This document shows positions 8,097 through 16,493 of a DNA stretch of 64,000 bases, in pieces; position 1 is the stretch's first letter; each line of letters begins with the position of its first letter. A program made the position numbers and the translations under genes. The stretch covers positions 1-64,000 of the forward strand of contig NZ_JAHKJW010000023.1 in NCBI RefSeq assembly GCF_019710745.1. Reading direction: 5' to 3'. This DNA is from Streptomyces beigongshangae. Its GTDB lineage: Bacteria > Actinomycetota > Actinomycetes > Streptomycetales > Streptomycetaceae. The notes under the pieces are model-generated. The model did no database searches, was not told the DNA's origin, and worked only from the letters and a program-made list of their open reading frames with translations.

Positions 8097-8113
8097 GTCT
8101 CACTCTGTGAAAC
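8097..8113. promoter_or_regulatory. Candidate NdgR operator between ndgR and leuC
   Basis: GTCTCAC-TCT-GTGAAAC is a 7+3+7 inverted repeat with one mismatch, located 15 bases upstream of the ndgR start and about 160 bases before leuC. IclR-type regulators normally bind short palindromes in such a divergent region and repress themselves. The assignment is inferred from position and symmetry. Confidence 0.45.
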
Positions 8114-8273
8114 GCAAGTTCAATTTTCCGTGGAACGCGCCACCCTGATACCTGTACGGCCCGCGGACCGACCGGGCCTGGCGGAAGACGTCCGGTACAG
8201 GGGGAACGGACGCGGCCGCCCCGGAAATCTCTAGTTGGGCCGGCGCCCGCACAGGCCGGCCGGAGGGAAAGCG

Positions 8274-9707
8274 ATGGGTAGGACACTCGCGGAGAAGGTC
8301 TGGGACGACCACGTCGTCCGGCGCGCGGAGGGCGAGCCCGACCTTCTCTTCATCGATCTGCACCTGCTGCACGAGGTGACCAGCCCTCAGGCCTTCGACG
8401 GTCTCCGTCAGGCGGGGCGTCCCGTGCGCCGGCTCGACCTCACCATCGCGACCGAGGACCACAACACCCCCACCCTCGACATCGACAAGCCCATCGCGGA
8501 CCCGGTCTCCCGCGCCCAGCTGGAGACGCTGCGCAAGAACTGCGCCGAGTTCGGTGTGCGCCTGCACTCGCTGGGCGACGTCGAGCAGGGTGTCGTCCAC
8601 GTCGTGGGTCCGCAGCTGGGCCTGACCCAGCCCGGTACCACGGTCGTCTGCGGTGACTCCCACACCTCCACGCACGGTGCCTTCGGCGCGCTGGCGTTCG
8701 GCATCGGCACGTCCCAGGTCGAGCACGTGCTGGCCACCCAGACACTGCCGCTGGTCCGCCCGAGGACCATGGCCATCACGATCGACGGCGAACTGCCCGA
8801 GGACGTCACGGCCAAGGACCTGATCCTGGCGGTCATCGCCAGGATCGGTACCGGCGGCGGCCAGGGATACATCCTGGAGTACCGCGGCTCCGCCATCGAG
8901 AAGCTCTCGATGGAGGCCCGCATGACCATCTGCAACATGTCGATCGAGGCCGGCGCCCGCGCGGGCATGATCGCCCCCGACGAGACCACCTTCGCGTACC
9001 TCAAGGGCCGCGCCCACGCCCCCGAGGGCGAGGACTGGGACGCCGCCGTCGCGTACTGGAAGACCCTGAGGTCCGACGACGACGCGGAATTCGACGCCGA
9101 GGTCGTCGTCGACGCCGCCTCCCTGGCACCGTTCGTCACCTGGGGCACCAACCCCGGTCAGGGCGCACCGCTTTCGGCGGCCGTCCCGGACCCGTCCTCC
9201 TACGAGGACGCCTCGGAGCGCTTCGCCGCCGAGAAGGCCCTGGAGTACATGGGGTTGTCCGCCGGGCAGCCGCTGCGCGACATCAGGGTCGACACCGTCT
9301 TCGTGGGGTCGTGCACCAACGGCCGGATCGAGGACCTGCGCGCCGCCGCGGCGGTCGTCGAGGGCCGCAAGGTCGCCGACGGGGTACGGATGCTGGTGGT
9401 CCCCGGTTCCGCGCGCGTCGGTCTGCAGGCCGTCTCCGAAGGGCTGGACCTGGTCTTCAAGGAGGCCGGCGCCGAATGGCGGCACGCGGGCTGCTCGATG
9501 TGCCTGGGCATGAACCCCGACCAGCTGGCCCCCGGTGAGCGCTCCGCGTCCACCTCCAACCGCAACTTCGAGGGCAGGCAGGGCAAGGGCGGCCGCACCC
9601 ACCTGGTGTCGCCGCAGGTCGCCGCCGCGACGGCGGTGCTGGGCCATCTGGCGTCCCCCGCCGACCTGTCCGACGCCGACGCCCGTACGCCCGCTGGAGT
9701 CCGATAG
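8274..9707 (+). CDS. leuC: 3-isopropylmalate dehydratase large subunit
   Basis: This is the large subunit of isopropylmalate isomerase (477 residues), which with LeuD converts 2- to 3-isopropylmalate in leucine biosynthesis. The aconitase-type [4Fe-4S] ligands are the Cys in VGSCTNGR (near residue 345) and the two in GCSMCLGMNPD (near residue 406). The substrate-binding VCGDSHTSTHGAFGALAFGIG segment is split here by function into VCGDSHTSTHG and the following GIGTSQVEHVLATQ. The ATG at 8274 has GGAGGG 7 bases upstream. leuD follows after 2 bases, so the two subunits are co-transcribed. NdgR lies divergently upstream and is the expected regulator. Confidence 0.97.
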   Translation: MGRTLAEKVWDDHVVRRAEGEPDLLFIDLHLLHEVTSPQAFDGLRQAGRPVRRLDLTIATEDHNTPTLDIDKPIADPVSRAQLETLRKNCAEFGVRLHSLGDVEQGVVHVVGPQLGLTQPGTTVVCGDSHTSTHGAFGALAFGIGTSQVEHVLATQTLPLVRPRTMAITIDGELPEDVTAKDLILAVIARIGTGGGQGYILEYRGSAIEKLSMEARMTICNMSIEAGARAGMIAPDETTFAYLKGRAHAPEGEDWDAAVAYWKTLRSDDDAEFDAEVVVDAASLAPFVTWGTNPGQGAPLSAAVPDPSSYEDASERFAAEKALEYMGLSAGQPLRDIRVDTVFVGSCTNGRIEDLRAAAAVVEGRKVADGVRMLVVPGSARVGLQAVSEGLDLVFKEAGAEWRHAGCSMCLGMNPDQLAPGERSASTSNRNFEGRQGKGGRTHLVSPQVAAATAVLGHLASPADLSDADARTPAGVR

Positions 9708-9709
9708 CC

Positions 9710-10303
9710 ATGGAAGCATTCACCACGCACACCGGCCGCGCGGTCCCGCTGCGCCGCAGCAACGTCGACACCGACCAGATCATCCCCGCCCACTGGCTCA
9801 AGAAGGTGACCAGGGACGGCTTCGAGGACGGGCTCTTCGAGGCATGGCGCAAGGACTCGTCCTTCGTCCTCAACCGGCCCGAGCGCGAGGGCGCCACGGT
9901 CCTGGTCGCGGGGCCCGACTTCGGTACGGGCTCCTCGCGCGAGCACGCCGTGTGGGCGCTGCAGAACTACGGCTTCAAGGCCGTGATCTCCTCCCGCTTC
10001 GCGGACATCTTCCGTGGCAACTCTCTGAAGAACGGCCTGCTCACGGTGGTTCTGGAGCAGGAGACCGTGGACGCGCTGTGGGAGCTCACCGAGAAGGACC
10101 CGCAGGCCGGGATCACGGTCGACCTCCAGGCCCGTGAGGTGCGTGCCGAGGGAATCACGGCCGCCTTCGAGCTCGACGAGAACGCCCGCTGGCGGCTGCT
10201 GAACGGGCTGGACGACATCTCCATCACCCTGCGGAACGAGGCGGACATCTCCGCGTACGAGGCCAAGAGGCCCTCCCACAAGCCGCGGACCGTCCAGGTC
10301 TGA
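9710..10303 (+). CDS. leuD: 3-isopropylmalate dehydratase small subunit
   Basis: This small (swivel-domain) subunit of isopropylmalate isomerase has 197 residues, the normal length. It begins with the conserved NVDTDQIIPAHWLK segment and contains GPDFGTGSSREHAVWAL, the phosphate-binding loop. It starts 2 bases after the leuC stop, which gives near-coupled translation and a 1:1 ratio. A perfect 10-base hairpin follows at 10351. Confidence 0.97.
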   Translation: MEAFTTHTGRAVPLRRSNVDTDQIIPAHWLKKVTRDGFEDGLFEAWRKDSSFVLNRPEREGATVLVAGPDFGTGSSREHAVWALQNYGFKAVISSRFADIFRGNSLKNGLLTVVLEQETVDALWELTEKDPQAGITVDLQAREVRAEGITAAFELDENARWRLLNGLDDISITLRNEADISAYEAKRPSHKPRTVQV

Positions 10304-10350
10304 CCGGACCGCGCCCGCAGGGCTGGTTCCAGCCAGGGCAACAGGCTTCT

Positions 10351-10380
10351 GTACCCCCAATCGTGGACGGTTGGGGGTAC
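10351..10380 (+). terminator. Hairpin after leuD
   Basis: GTACCCCCAA and TTGGGGGTAC are perfect 10-base arms around a 10-base loop, 47 bases beyond the leuD stop. There is only a weak T-run after it. It probably terminates or stabilises the leuCD mRNA. Confidence 0.7.
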
Positions 10381-10569
10381 TTCTGCGTCTGCTCCCACAG
10401 GGGGAGTTCCGGCCTCGGTAATTGGCTTCAACTACCCTTGTTTCGAGGCACCTTGCTGGGGTAGTCGACACCCGGCAGAAGCAGGTGGGGAGGTGTGCGG
10501 GAGATCCTCGGGAGGCGGTAGTTGCCCCCTGCGCAGGTGACAACTCGCCCCAGATGGCACAATCTGTGC

Positions 10570-10800
10570 ATGGAACACGACGGCCAACTCGAGCTCTATG
10601 CGGCGGTCGCGTCCCAGCTCAAGCAAGCGCACACAGCGGTGCGCGCACTGCAAGTCCCGGAGGGCGTACGGATGGCGCTGACCCGGAAGCTGCTGGTCAT
10701 TACGGCCGTGGCCAAACACGATCTGGCCGACGCGACAAAGCGTCTGGAGCGGTTCGCGGCGGACCTCGAAGAGGGCCGGATCCCCGAACGGGAACGCTGA
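10570..10800 (+). CDS. Conserved small helical protein, function unknown (76 aa)
   Basis: The 76-residue product starts MEHDGQLELYAAVASQLK and is mostly predicted helix with many Ala, Leu, Lys and Glu. It has no cysteine, signal or membrane segment. Codon usage is typical for the genome. The ATG at 10570 is chosen because upstream codons in the frame lose third-position GC; no strong ribosome binding site is visible. I recall a conserved hypothetical gene at this place in other Streptomyces, between leuD and hupS, but no function. It could be a small nucleoid or cytoplasmic partner protein; this is a guess from neighbourhood only. Confidence 0.7.
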   Translation: MEHDGQLELYAAVASQLKQAHTAVRALQVPEGVRMALTRKLLVITAVAKHDLADATKRLERFAADLEEGRIPERER

Positions 10801-10858
10801 GGAACTTGGCGACGGGCCCAGTTTGTTGCGGCACAAGGGTGATTAGCCCGTTTCGTGT

Positions 10859-10887
10859 TTGATTTGCGGTATATATCTGCCTAACGT
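10859..10887 (+). promoter_or_regulatory. Probable vegetative promoter of hupS
   Basis: TTGATT (10859-10864) and TAACGT (10882-10887) are spaced by 17 bases and lie about 52 bases before the hupS start, in an unusually A/T-rich stretch for this chromosome. The fit to a primary sigma (HrdB) promoter is reasonable. Confidence 0.5.
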
Positions 10888-10938
10888 GCGAAAAAGCTTG
10901 AACACTTTCGTTCTGGCAATGTCTCCGAAGGGGAAGAC

Positions 10939-11658
10939 GTGAACAAGGCGCAGCTCGTAGAAGCGATTGCCGACAAGGTCGGCGGGCGTCAGCAGGCCGC
11001 CGACGCGGTCGACGCCGTACTGGATGCAGTGGTCCGTGCGGTCGTCGGCGGTGACCGGGTCTCGGTCACCGGCTTCGGTTCCTTCGAGAAGGTGGACCGT
11101 CCGGCCCGTTACGCCCGCAACCCGCAGACCGGGGAGCGCGTTCGGGTCAAGAAGACCTCCGTGCCGCGTTTCCGTGCGGGCCAGGGCTTCAAGGACCTGG
11201 TGAGCGGCTCGAAGAAGCTGCCCAAGAACGACGTCGCGGTCAAGAAGGCGCCCAAGGGCAGCCTGACCGGCGGCGCCTCCGCCACGGTCAAGAAGGCCGC
11301 GGCCAAGAAGGCCACCGCCGGCGCCGGCACCGGCGCCGCCAGGAAGACCACCGCCGGCGCCGCCAAGAAGGCGACGGGGGCCGCGAAGAAGACCACGGCC
11401 GCGGCCGCCCCCCGGCAGGCGGCGGCGAAGAAGACCTCGTCGCCGGCCGCCGCGAAGAAGACCACGAGCACGGCCAAGAAGACGACCGCGAAGAAGACTT
11501 CGGCGACCGCCAAGAAGACCACGGCCAAGAAGACCACCGCGAAGAAGGCGGCGGCGAAGAAGGCCCCCGCGAAGAAGGCGGCGGCCAAGAAGGCCCCGGC
11601 CAAGAAGTCGGCCGCCCGCAGCACCACCACCGCCAAGAAGGCCACCGCCCGCAAGTAG
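10939..11658 (+). CDS. hupS: HupS nucleoid protein: HU domain with long lysine-rich tail
   Basis: The 239-residue protein has a standard HU/IHF DNA-binding domain at residues 1-94 (MNKAQLVEAIADKVGG start, GFGSFEKVDRPARYARNPQTG beta-arm region). This is followed by a histone-H1-like tail of repeated AKKTTAKKA blocks to the end. This two-part architecture is that of Streptomyces HupS, which compacts spore nucleoids and contributes to DNA protection. The GTG start is preceded by GAAGGGGAAG. A promoter and a 3' hairpin suggest a monocistronic unit. The tail is coded with a narrow set of codons (AAG, ACC, GCC) and is prone to repeat-length change between strains. Confidence 0.96.
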   Translation: MNKAQLVEAIADKVGGRQQAADAVDAVLDAVVRAVVGGDRVSVTGFGSFEKVDRPARYARNPQTGERVRVKKTSVPRFRAGQGFKDLVSGSKKLPKNDVAVKKAPKGSLTGGASATVKKAAAKKATAGAGTGAARKTTAGAAKKATGAAKKTTAAAAPRQAAAKKTSSPAAAKKTTSTAKKTTAKKTSATAKKTTAKKTTAKKAAAKKAPAKKAAAKKAPAKKSAARSTTTAKKATARK

Positions 11659-11683
11659 GCAGGACGCGGGGCAGACACGCGCC

Positions 11684-11714
11684 GGGCCGGGCTTCCCCTC
11701 TGGGAGCCCGGCCC
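11684..11714 (+). terminator. Hairpin after hupS
   Basis: GGGCCGGGC-TT-CCC pairs with GGGAGCCCGGCCC (11702-11714) with a single-base bulge and a 4-base loop, 26 bases after the hupS stop. It lies between hupS and the convergent small gene, so it may serve both. Confidence 0.75.
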
Positions 11715-11791
11715 GCGGCGTTCCCCGAGGGCCCGTGCCCGTGCCCGCCGTGCCCGCGCTCGGAAGGCCAGGAGGTCAGGAAGCCAGAAGG

Positions 11792-11995
11792 TCAGAAGGT
11801 CTGCAGGGTCACCAGCGTGACGCGGCGGCCGGGCCCGTCGCCCTCGACCTCGATGCGTACGCGCTGGCCCGGACGGAGGAGCCTGAGGCCGCCCCGGTCG
11901 AAGGCCGGGGCGTCGAAGGGGACGGGGGTGCCGTCGTCCAGCAGCACCTGGCCGGTGCGGGTGTCGGGATCGTATGTGTACGCGGTCGCCTGCAT
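11792..11995 (-). CDS. Small conserved protein (67 aa), OB/cold-shock-like beta pattern, function unknown
   Basis: The product begins MQATAYTYDPDTRTGQVLLDDG. It is short and beta-rich, with alternating hydrophobic residues (RVRIEVEG, RVTLVTLQTF), which resembles a small OB- or cold-shock-type barrel where a TGxVLLDDGTPVPF segment takes the place of the usual GFGFI motif. The RNP motifs of true cold-shock proteins are missing. I chose the ATG at 11995; upstream codons in this frame are shadow sequence. It is convergent with hupS and lies just downstream of cofC on the same strand, 55 bases away, so it may be co-transcribed with it. Conservation of this gene next to cofC is from memory. Confidence 0.7.
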   Translation of the reverse strand: MQATAYTYDPDTRTGQVLLDDGTPVPFDAPAFDRGGLRLLRPGQRVRIEVEGDGPGRRVTLVTLQTF

Positions 11996-12050
11996 GGGGG
12001 AAGGGTATGCGGTGGGAACCCCCGGCGGCGCGGGGCTGCGCCGTGCGCGC

Positions 12051-12683
12051 TCAGGCCGCCCGGAGGCGTTCGACGGCCGACGCGGTGCGGGGGCCCACGC
12101 CCAATGCCAATGCGGCCAGCAGATCCGTGCCGGTGTCCACGTCCTGGCGTACGGAATCCACCGAAGGCGGCAGGATTTCCGCCGCTCCCGACGCGCGGTG
12201 CCGGGCCCGGGAATCCGCCCCGAATGCGGGGAGCAATTCACGGCCCGGGGACGCGGCCAGGAGAGTGGTGCCGAATCCGGCGGCGTCCGGGAGGAAAGCG
12301 CGGGGGAATTCACCGGCCGCCAGGAGCACCCGCGCCAATTCCGGCGGGCGCAGAGCGGGCAGATCCGCGTTCAGGGCCGCCAGGGGGGTCCGGGGCCGTG
12401 CGGCGCGGACGGCTGCCGCCGCGTGCCGCAGCGCGGCGTTCAGACCGCCCCCGGGCTCGTCCCGGATGATCCGCGCCCCGAGGGCCGCCAGCTCGCGCCC
12501 CGCCAGCGCGTCGCCCGTGACCACCGCCACATCCGCGACCTCCGAGCAGGCCAGTGCCGCGGCCACCGTGTCCTGCGCGAAGGCGAGGGCGAGCCCCGGG
12601 CGCAGACCGTCGGCCGCCGTGTCGGAGAGCCTGCTCTTCGCCCGCGCCAGGGCTTTGAGGGGCACGACCAGGGTCCACTGCAC
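12051..12683 (-). CDS. cofC: 2-phospho-L-lactate / phosphoenolpyruvate guanylyltransferase (F420 biosynthesis)
   Basis: This 210-residue enzyme (CofC/FbiD) uses GTP to activate phospholactate or PEP, the first committed step of coenzyme F420 synthesis. In actinobacteria PEP is the known substrate. It opens with VQWTLVVPLKALARAKSRL, the nucleotidyltransferase N-terminal loop. It also has the LNADLPAL metal-binding segment near residue 113 and ends in the usual GTGTDLLAALALGVGPRT. The GTG at 12683 is supported by GGAGGAG just upstream. It is divergent from plsC. The other F420 genes (fbiA/B/C) are not in the window, although an LLM-family oxidoreductase that might use F420 is present at 42.5 kb. 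Confidence 0.92.
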   Translation of the reverse strand: MQWTLVVPLKALARAKSRLSDTAADGLRPGLALAFAQDTVAAALACSEVADVAVVTGDALAGRELAALGARIIRDEPGGGLNAALRHAAAAVRAARPRTPLAALNADLPALRPPELARVLLAAGEFPRAFLPDAAGFGTTLLAASPGRELLPAFGADSRARHRASGAAEILPPSVDSVRQDVDTGTDLLAALALGVGPRTASAVERLRAA

Positions 12684-12824
12684 GAGCGCTCCTCCCTCCG
12701 TTGTCGGGCCCATTGTCACCCGGCCACCGGAGTCCGCCCGGGACCGGGGCGTACGGTGTTCTCGACAGACGGGCGGCACGGGGTGACACTTGTGCGGCCC
12801 CAGGCCGTAGAGGAAGGTGTTCGC

Positions 12825-13649
12825 GTGTCCCGCCGCAGGATCGGCCTCTGGTACCGCTTCGCGGCGGTCCTGTGCAAACCGCCGCTGCTGGTTCTGCTCA
12901 AGCGGGACTGGCGCGGAATGGAGCACATTCCGGCCGAGGGCGGTTTCATCACCGTGGTGAACCACAATTCCCACGTGGATCCGATCGCGTACGGACACTT
13001 CCAGTACAACACGGGCCGGGTTCCGCGATTCCTGGCCAAGAGCGGGCTTTTCAAGAGCGGTTTCGTGGGGGCGGCCATGCGCGGGACCGGGCAGATCCCG
13101 GTGTACCGCGAGAGCACGGACGCGCTCAGCGCCTACCGGGCCGCGATCGACGCCGTGGAGCGCGGCGAGTGCGTCGCCTTCTACCCCGAGGCCACCCTCA
13201 CCCGTGACCCCGGCCTGTGGCCGATGACCGGCAAGACGGGTGCGGCGCGGGTCGCGCTGCAGACCAGGTGCCCGGTCGTCCCGGTGGCCCAGTGGGGCGC
13301 CAACCACCTGCTGGCCCCGTACGCCAGGAAGCCCGACCTGCTGCCGCGCAAGACGCACCACGTGCTCGCGGGCCCGCCCGTGGACCTCTCACGCTTCTAC
13401 GGCAAGGAGATGACCCCCGAGCTCCTGAAGGAGGCGACCGGGGTCATCATGGCCGCGGTCACCGCGCAGCTGGAGCTGATCCGCGGGGAGAAGGCACCCG
13501 CCACGCCGTACGACCCGCGCACGGAGCAGCGGCGCGGCACGCACGGGCGGACGGAACCGGGGGAGCGGGAGGAGCATGAAAGGACCGGGTGGGGACAGAC
13601 CGTGCAGGACATGACCGAGGCAGAGCGCGAAAAGGGGCACGGCAAGTGA
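12825..13649 (+). CDS. plsC: 1-acylglycerol-3-phosphate O-acyltransferase
   Basis: This membrane-associated lysophosphatidic acid acyltransferase (274 residues) makes phosphatidic acid. The acyltransferase block I NHNSHVD (HX4D) is near residue 51, block III FYPEAT near 125, and the C-terminal VPVAQWGAN block near 155. There is a hydrophobic N-terminal segment around residues 8-22. The last 50 residues are charged and low in complexity. The GTG of VSRRRIGLW has AGGAAGG upstream. Its stop overlaps the gpsA start (GTGA), consistent with the two adjacent phospholipid steps being co-translated. Confidence 0.93.
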   Translation: MSRRRIGLWYRFAAVLCKPPLLVLLKRDWRGMEHIPAEGGFITVVNHNSHVDPIAYGHFQYNTGRVPRFLAKSGLFKSGFVGAAMRGTGQIPVYRESTDALSAYRAAIDAVERGECVAFYPEATLTRDPGLWPMTGKTGAARVALQTRCPVVPVAQWGANHLLAPYARKPDLLPRKTHHVLAGPPVDLSRFYGKEMTPELLKEATGVIMAAVTAQLELIRGEKAPATPYDPRTEQRRGTHGRTEPGEREEHERTGWGQTVQDMTEAEREKGHGK

Positions 13650-14665
13650 CGACATCCGGTACACCCGTCAAGGCGGCCGTCTTCGGGGCCGGATCGTGGG
13701 GCACGGCCTTCGGCATGGTGCTCGCCGACGCCGGATGCGACGTGACGCTGTGGGGACGGCGGCCCGAGATCGCCGAGGCGGTCAACTCCACGCGGACGAA
13801 CCCCGACTACCTGCCCGGCGTCGAGCTGCCCGAGAACCTGCGGGCCACCACCGACCCCGCCGAGGCGGCCCGGGACGCCGACTTCACCGTGCTCACCGTG
13901 CCCTCGCAGACGCTGCGCGGGAACCTGGCGGAATGGGCGCCGCTGCTCGCGCCGGACACCGTGCTCGTCTCCCTCATGAAGGGCGTCGAACTCGGCTCCG
14001 CGATGCGGATGAGCGAGGTGGCCGAGGACGTCGCGAAGGTCGGCGCCGACCGGATCGCCGTGGTCACCGGACCCAACCTGGCCCGTGAGATCGCCGCCCG
14101 CATGCCGGCCGCCGCCGTGGTCGCGTGCAGCGACGAAGGGGTCGCGCAGCGGCTGCAGGCCGTCTGCCACACGCCCTACTTCCGCCCCTACACCAACACC
14201 GACGTGGTGGGCTGCGAACTCGGCGGCGCGGTCAAGAACGTCATCGGCCTCGCCGTCGGCATCGCGGACGGCATGGGGCTCGGCGACAACGCCAAGGGGT
14301 CCCTCATCACCCGCGGGCTGGCGGAGACGACCCGGCTGGGCCTCGCGATGGGCGCCGACCCGCTGACGTTCTCCGGACTCGCGGGCCTGGGCGACCTCGT
14401 GGCGACCTGCTCCTCGCCGCTCTCGCGCAACCACACCTTCGGCACGAACCTCGGCAGGGGCATGACCCTCCAGGAGACCATCGCGGTCACCAGGCAGACC
14501 GCCGAAGGCGTCAAGTCCTGTGAGTCCGTACTGGACTTGGCACGCCGGCACGGAGTCGACATGCCCATCACGGAGACCGTCGTCGGCATCGTCCACGAGG
14601 GCAAGCCGCCGGCCGTCGCCCTCAAGGAACTGATGTCGCGCAGCGCCAAGCCCGAACGGCGCTGA
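13646..14665 (+). CDS. gpsA: NAD(P)-dependent glycerol-3-phosphate dehydrogenase
   Basis: The 339-residue enzyme reduces dihydroxyacetone phosphate to sn-glycerol-3-phosphate for phospholipid synthesis. The N-terminal Rossmann motif is GAGSWGTAFGMVLA near residue 12. The catalytic Lys lies in GGAVKNVIGLAVGIADG near 195, followed by the GxxDNAKGSLITRGLAE segment split over 215-232. The GTG start overlaps plsC by 4 bases. It is followed by ddlA after 58 bases in the same direction. Confidence 0.97.
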   Translation: MTTSGTPVKAAVFGAGSWGTAFGMVLADAGCDVTLWGRRPEIAEAVNSTRTNPDYLPGVELPENLRATTDPAEAARDADFTVLTVPSQTLRGNLAEWAPLLAPDTVLVSLMKGVELGSAMRMSEVAEDVAKVGADRIAVVTGPNLAREIAARMPAAAVVACSDEGVAQRLQAVCHTPYFRPYTNTDVVGCELGGAVKNVIGLAVGIADGMGLGDNAKGSLITRGLAETTRLGLAMGADPLTFSGLAGLGDLVATCSSPLSRNHTFGTNLGRGMTLQETIAVTRQTAEGVKSCESVLDLARRHGVDMPITETVVGIVHEGKPPAVALKELMSRSAKPERR

Positions 14666-14723
14666 GTGAAGGGCCCCCACGGGCGCTGACCGGCGCTCCG
14701 CCACCGGGTACTCTCAACCCGAT

Positions 14724-15884
14724 ATGAGCACCGAGAACCTCCCCCAGAGCACCGAGCAGCAGCAGCTCCGTAAGCCGCGCGTGGCCGTCGTGTTCGGCGG
14801 CCGCAGTTCCGAACACGGAATCTCCGTGGTCACCGCCGGCGCGGTCCTGCGGGCCATCGACCGTACGAAGTACGACGTGCTGCCGATCGGCATCACCCAG
14901 GACGGCCGCTGGGCGCTCACCGCGGACGAGCCGGAGCGGATGGCGATCGTCGACCGGCGCCAGCCGAACGTCGAGCAGCTCGCGGAGTCGCACGAGGGCG
15001 GGGTGATCCTGCCCGTGGACCCCGGCAGCCGCGAGGTGGTCTACAGCGAGCCCGGCTCGGTGCCCAAGGCGCTCGGCGAGGTCGACGTCGTCTTCCCGGT
15101 GCTGCACGGTCCCTACGGTGAGGACGGCACCCTGCAGGGTCTGCTGGAGCTCTCCGGCGTCCCGTACGTCGGCGCGGGTGTGCTCGCCTCGGCCGTCGGC
15201 CAGGACAAGGAGTACATGAAGCGGGTGTTCACCTCCTTCGGACTGCCGGTCGGCCCGTACGTGGTGATCCGTCCCCGTGAGTGGGAGCAGGACGAGGCGG
15301 CGGCCCGCAGGAGGGTCGTCGACTTCGCGGAGGAGCACGGCTGGCCGCTCTTCGTGAAGCCCGCCCGCGCGGGCTCCTCGATCGGCATCACCAAGGTCGA
15401 CGACCTGTCCGGCCTGGACGAGGCCATCGCCGCGGCCCGCGTCCACGACCCGAAGGTCCTGGTGGAGGCGCTGCTGCGCGGCCGCGAGATCGAGTGCGGG
15501 GTCCTGGAGTTCGAGGACGGGCCCCGGGCCTCCGTGCCGGCCGAGATCCCGCCGGTGCAGTCGCACGCGTACTACGACTTCGAGGCGAAGTACATCGACT
15601 CGACCCCGGGGATCGTGCCCGCCCCGCTGACCCCCGGGCAGACCGCCGAGGTCCGGCGCCTGGCCGTCGAGGCGTTCGAGGCGGCGTCCTGCGAGGGGCT
15701 GGTCCGCGCGGACTTCTTCCTCACGGAGGACGGGGAGTTCGTGATCAACGAGATCAACACGATGCCCGGCTTCACCCCCATCTCCATGTACCCCAAGATG
15801 TGGGAGGCCACGGGGGTCCCGTACCCGGAACTGGTCGACCGCCTGATCCGGGCGGCCCTGCGCCGGCCGACGGGCCTGCGCTGA
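14724..15884 (+). CDS. ddlA: D-alanine--D-alanine ligase
   Basis: This ATP-grasp enzyme (386 residues) makes the D-Ala-D-Ala dipeptide of peptidoglycan. It shows VVFGGRSSEHGISVVTAG near residue 22 (N-terminal substrate loop), the ATP-grasp Lys region LFVKPARAGSSIGITKV near 211, and the metal-binding end FVINEINTMPGFTPISMYPKMW near 345, given here in part. Such ligases are the target of D-cycloserine. The ATG at 14724 was chosen by conservation. A dispersed 3'-end hairpin element begins six bases after its stop. Confidence 0.97.
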   Translation: MSTENLPQSTEQQQLRKPRVAVVFGGRSSEHGISVVTAGAVLRAIDRTKYDVLPIGITQDGRWALTADEPERMAIVDRRQPNVEQLAESHEGGVILPVDPGSREVVYSEPGSVPKALGEVDVVFPVLHGPYGEDGTLQGLLELSGVPYVGAGVLASAVGQDKEYMKRVFTSFGLPVGPYVVIRPREWEQDEAAARRRVVDFAEEHGWPLFVKPARAGSSIGITKVDDLSGLDEAIAAARVHDPKVLVEALLRGREIECGVLEFEDGPRASVPAEIPPVQSHAYYDFEAKYIDSTPGIVPAPLTPGQTAEVRRLAVEAFEAASCEGLVRADFFLTEDGEFVINEINTMPGFTPISMYPKMWEATGVPYPELVDRLIRAALRRPTGLR

Positions 15885-15889
15885 GGAGC

Positions 15890-15919
15890 GCCCCCGTGAG
15901 GGGCGCGGGGAGCTGTGCG
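15890..15919 (+). repeat. Dispersed 3'-end element, copy 1 (after ddlA)
   Basis: A CCCC-GTGA-GGGG hairpin runs into GCGGGGAGCTGTGCG. It is the most diverged of four copies in the window. It lies between ddlA and the convergent DUF3515 gene and probably acts as a terminator. Confidence 0.75.
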
Positions 15920-15964
15920 ATCGGCCACGAGGCACCCGCACCCGACGGCGAACCGGCCGGGGCC

Positions 15965-16474
15965 TCAGTCCGCGATCCCCTCGGGGACCGCCTTCTTGAC
16001 GGCCCCGGCCAGATCGACGAGCACGGACGCGGTGTCCCGTCCCCCCGCCACCGTCACCTCGACGTACGCCAGCCGCTGCGCGGAGGTGAAGCGGGTCGAC
16101 CCGTCGTCCCGCTCCTCCATCAGCCACCTCACCCCGTTCACCCCGCCCGCTATCGCGTCGGGGTCGTTCCCGTCGGCCACCTTGGGGTCGGTCATCTTCG
16201 GGGGCCGCGGCACCCCGCAGCGCAGTATGATCGCCGGGCTTCCCCAGCCCGCGGTCAGCGCCGACCGGGGCTCGGGGTCCTCCCGGTCGAGGCCGTCCAC
16301 CTTCCGCGGCAGCGACCTGTCCAGGTCCCGGCACAGCTCGGCGGCCTCGGCGCCCGGACGGGGAACCGGGGCCGGGGCGTTGTCGTCCGCCGAGGAGCAG
16401 CCTGTGGCGGCGATCAGCAGAACGAGGGCCGGCAGCCCGGCCGAGGAAGCACGCCGGTGAGGAAAGAAGTCCAC
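15965..16474 (-). CDS. DUF3515-family lipoprotein
   Basis: The 169-residue product has an N-terminal basic stretch, a hydrophobic core ALVLLIAATG and then C-S-S, so it is likely a lipoprotein with Cys at about residue 26 as the lipidated residue. The mature part (RSALTAGWGSPAIILRCGV, DGSTRFTSAQRLAYVEVTV) matches the actinobacterial DUF3515 family as I remember it; function is unknown. A GTG start is inferred from the signal sequence position. It is convergent with ddlA and lies 19 bases beyond the stop of the Lrp-ligand gene, in the same direction, so the two could be one operon. Confidence 0.85.
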   Translation of the reverse strand: MDFFPHRRASSAGLPALVLLIAATGCSSADDNAPAPVPRPGAEAAELCRDLDRSLPRKVDGLDREDPEPRSALTAGWGSPAIILRCGVPRPPKMTDPKVADGNDPDAIAGGVNGVRWLMEERDDGSTRFTSAQRLAYVEVTVAGGRDTASVLVDLAGAVKKAVPEGIAD

Positions 16475-16493
16475 CGGTCCAGCGTAGAGGGGG

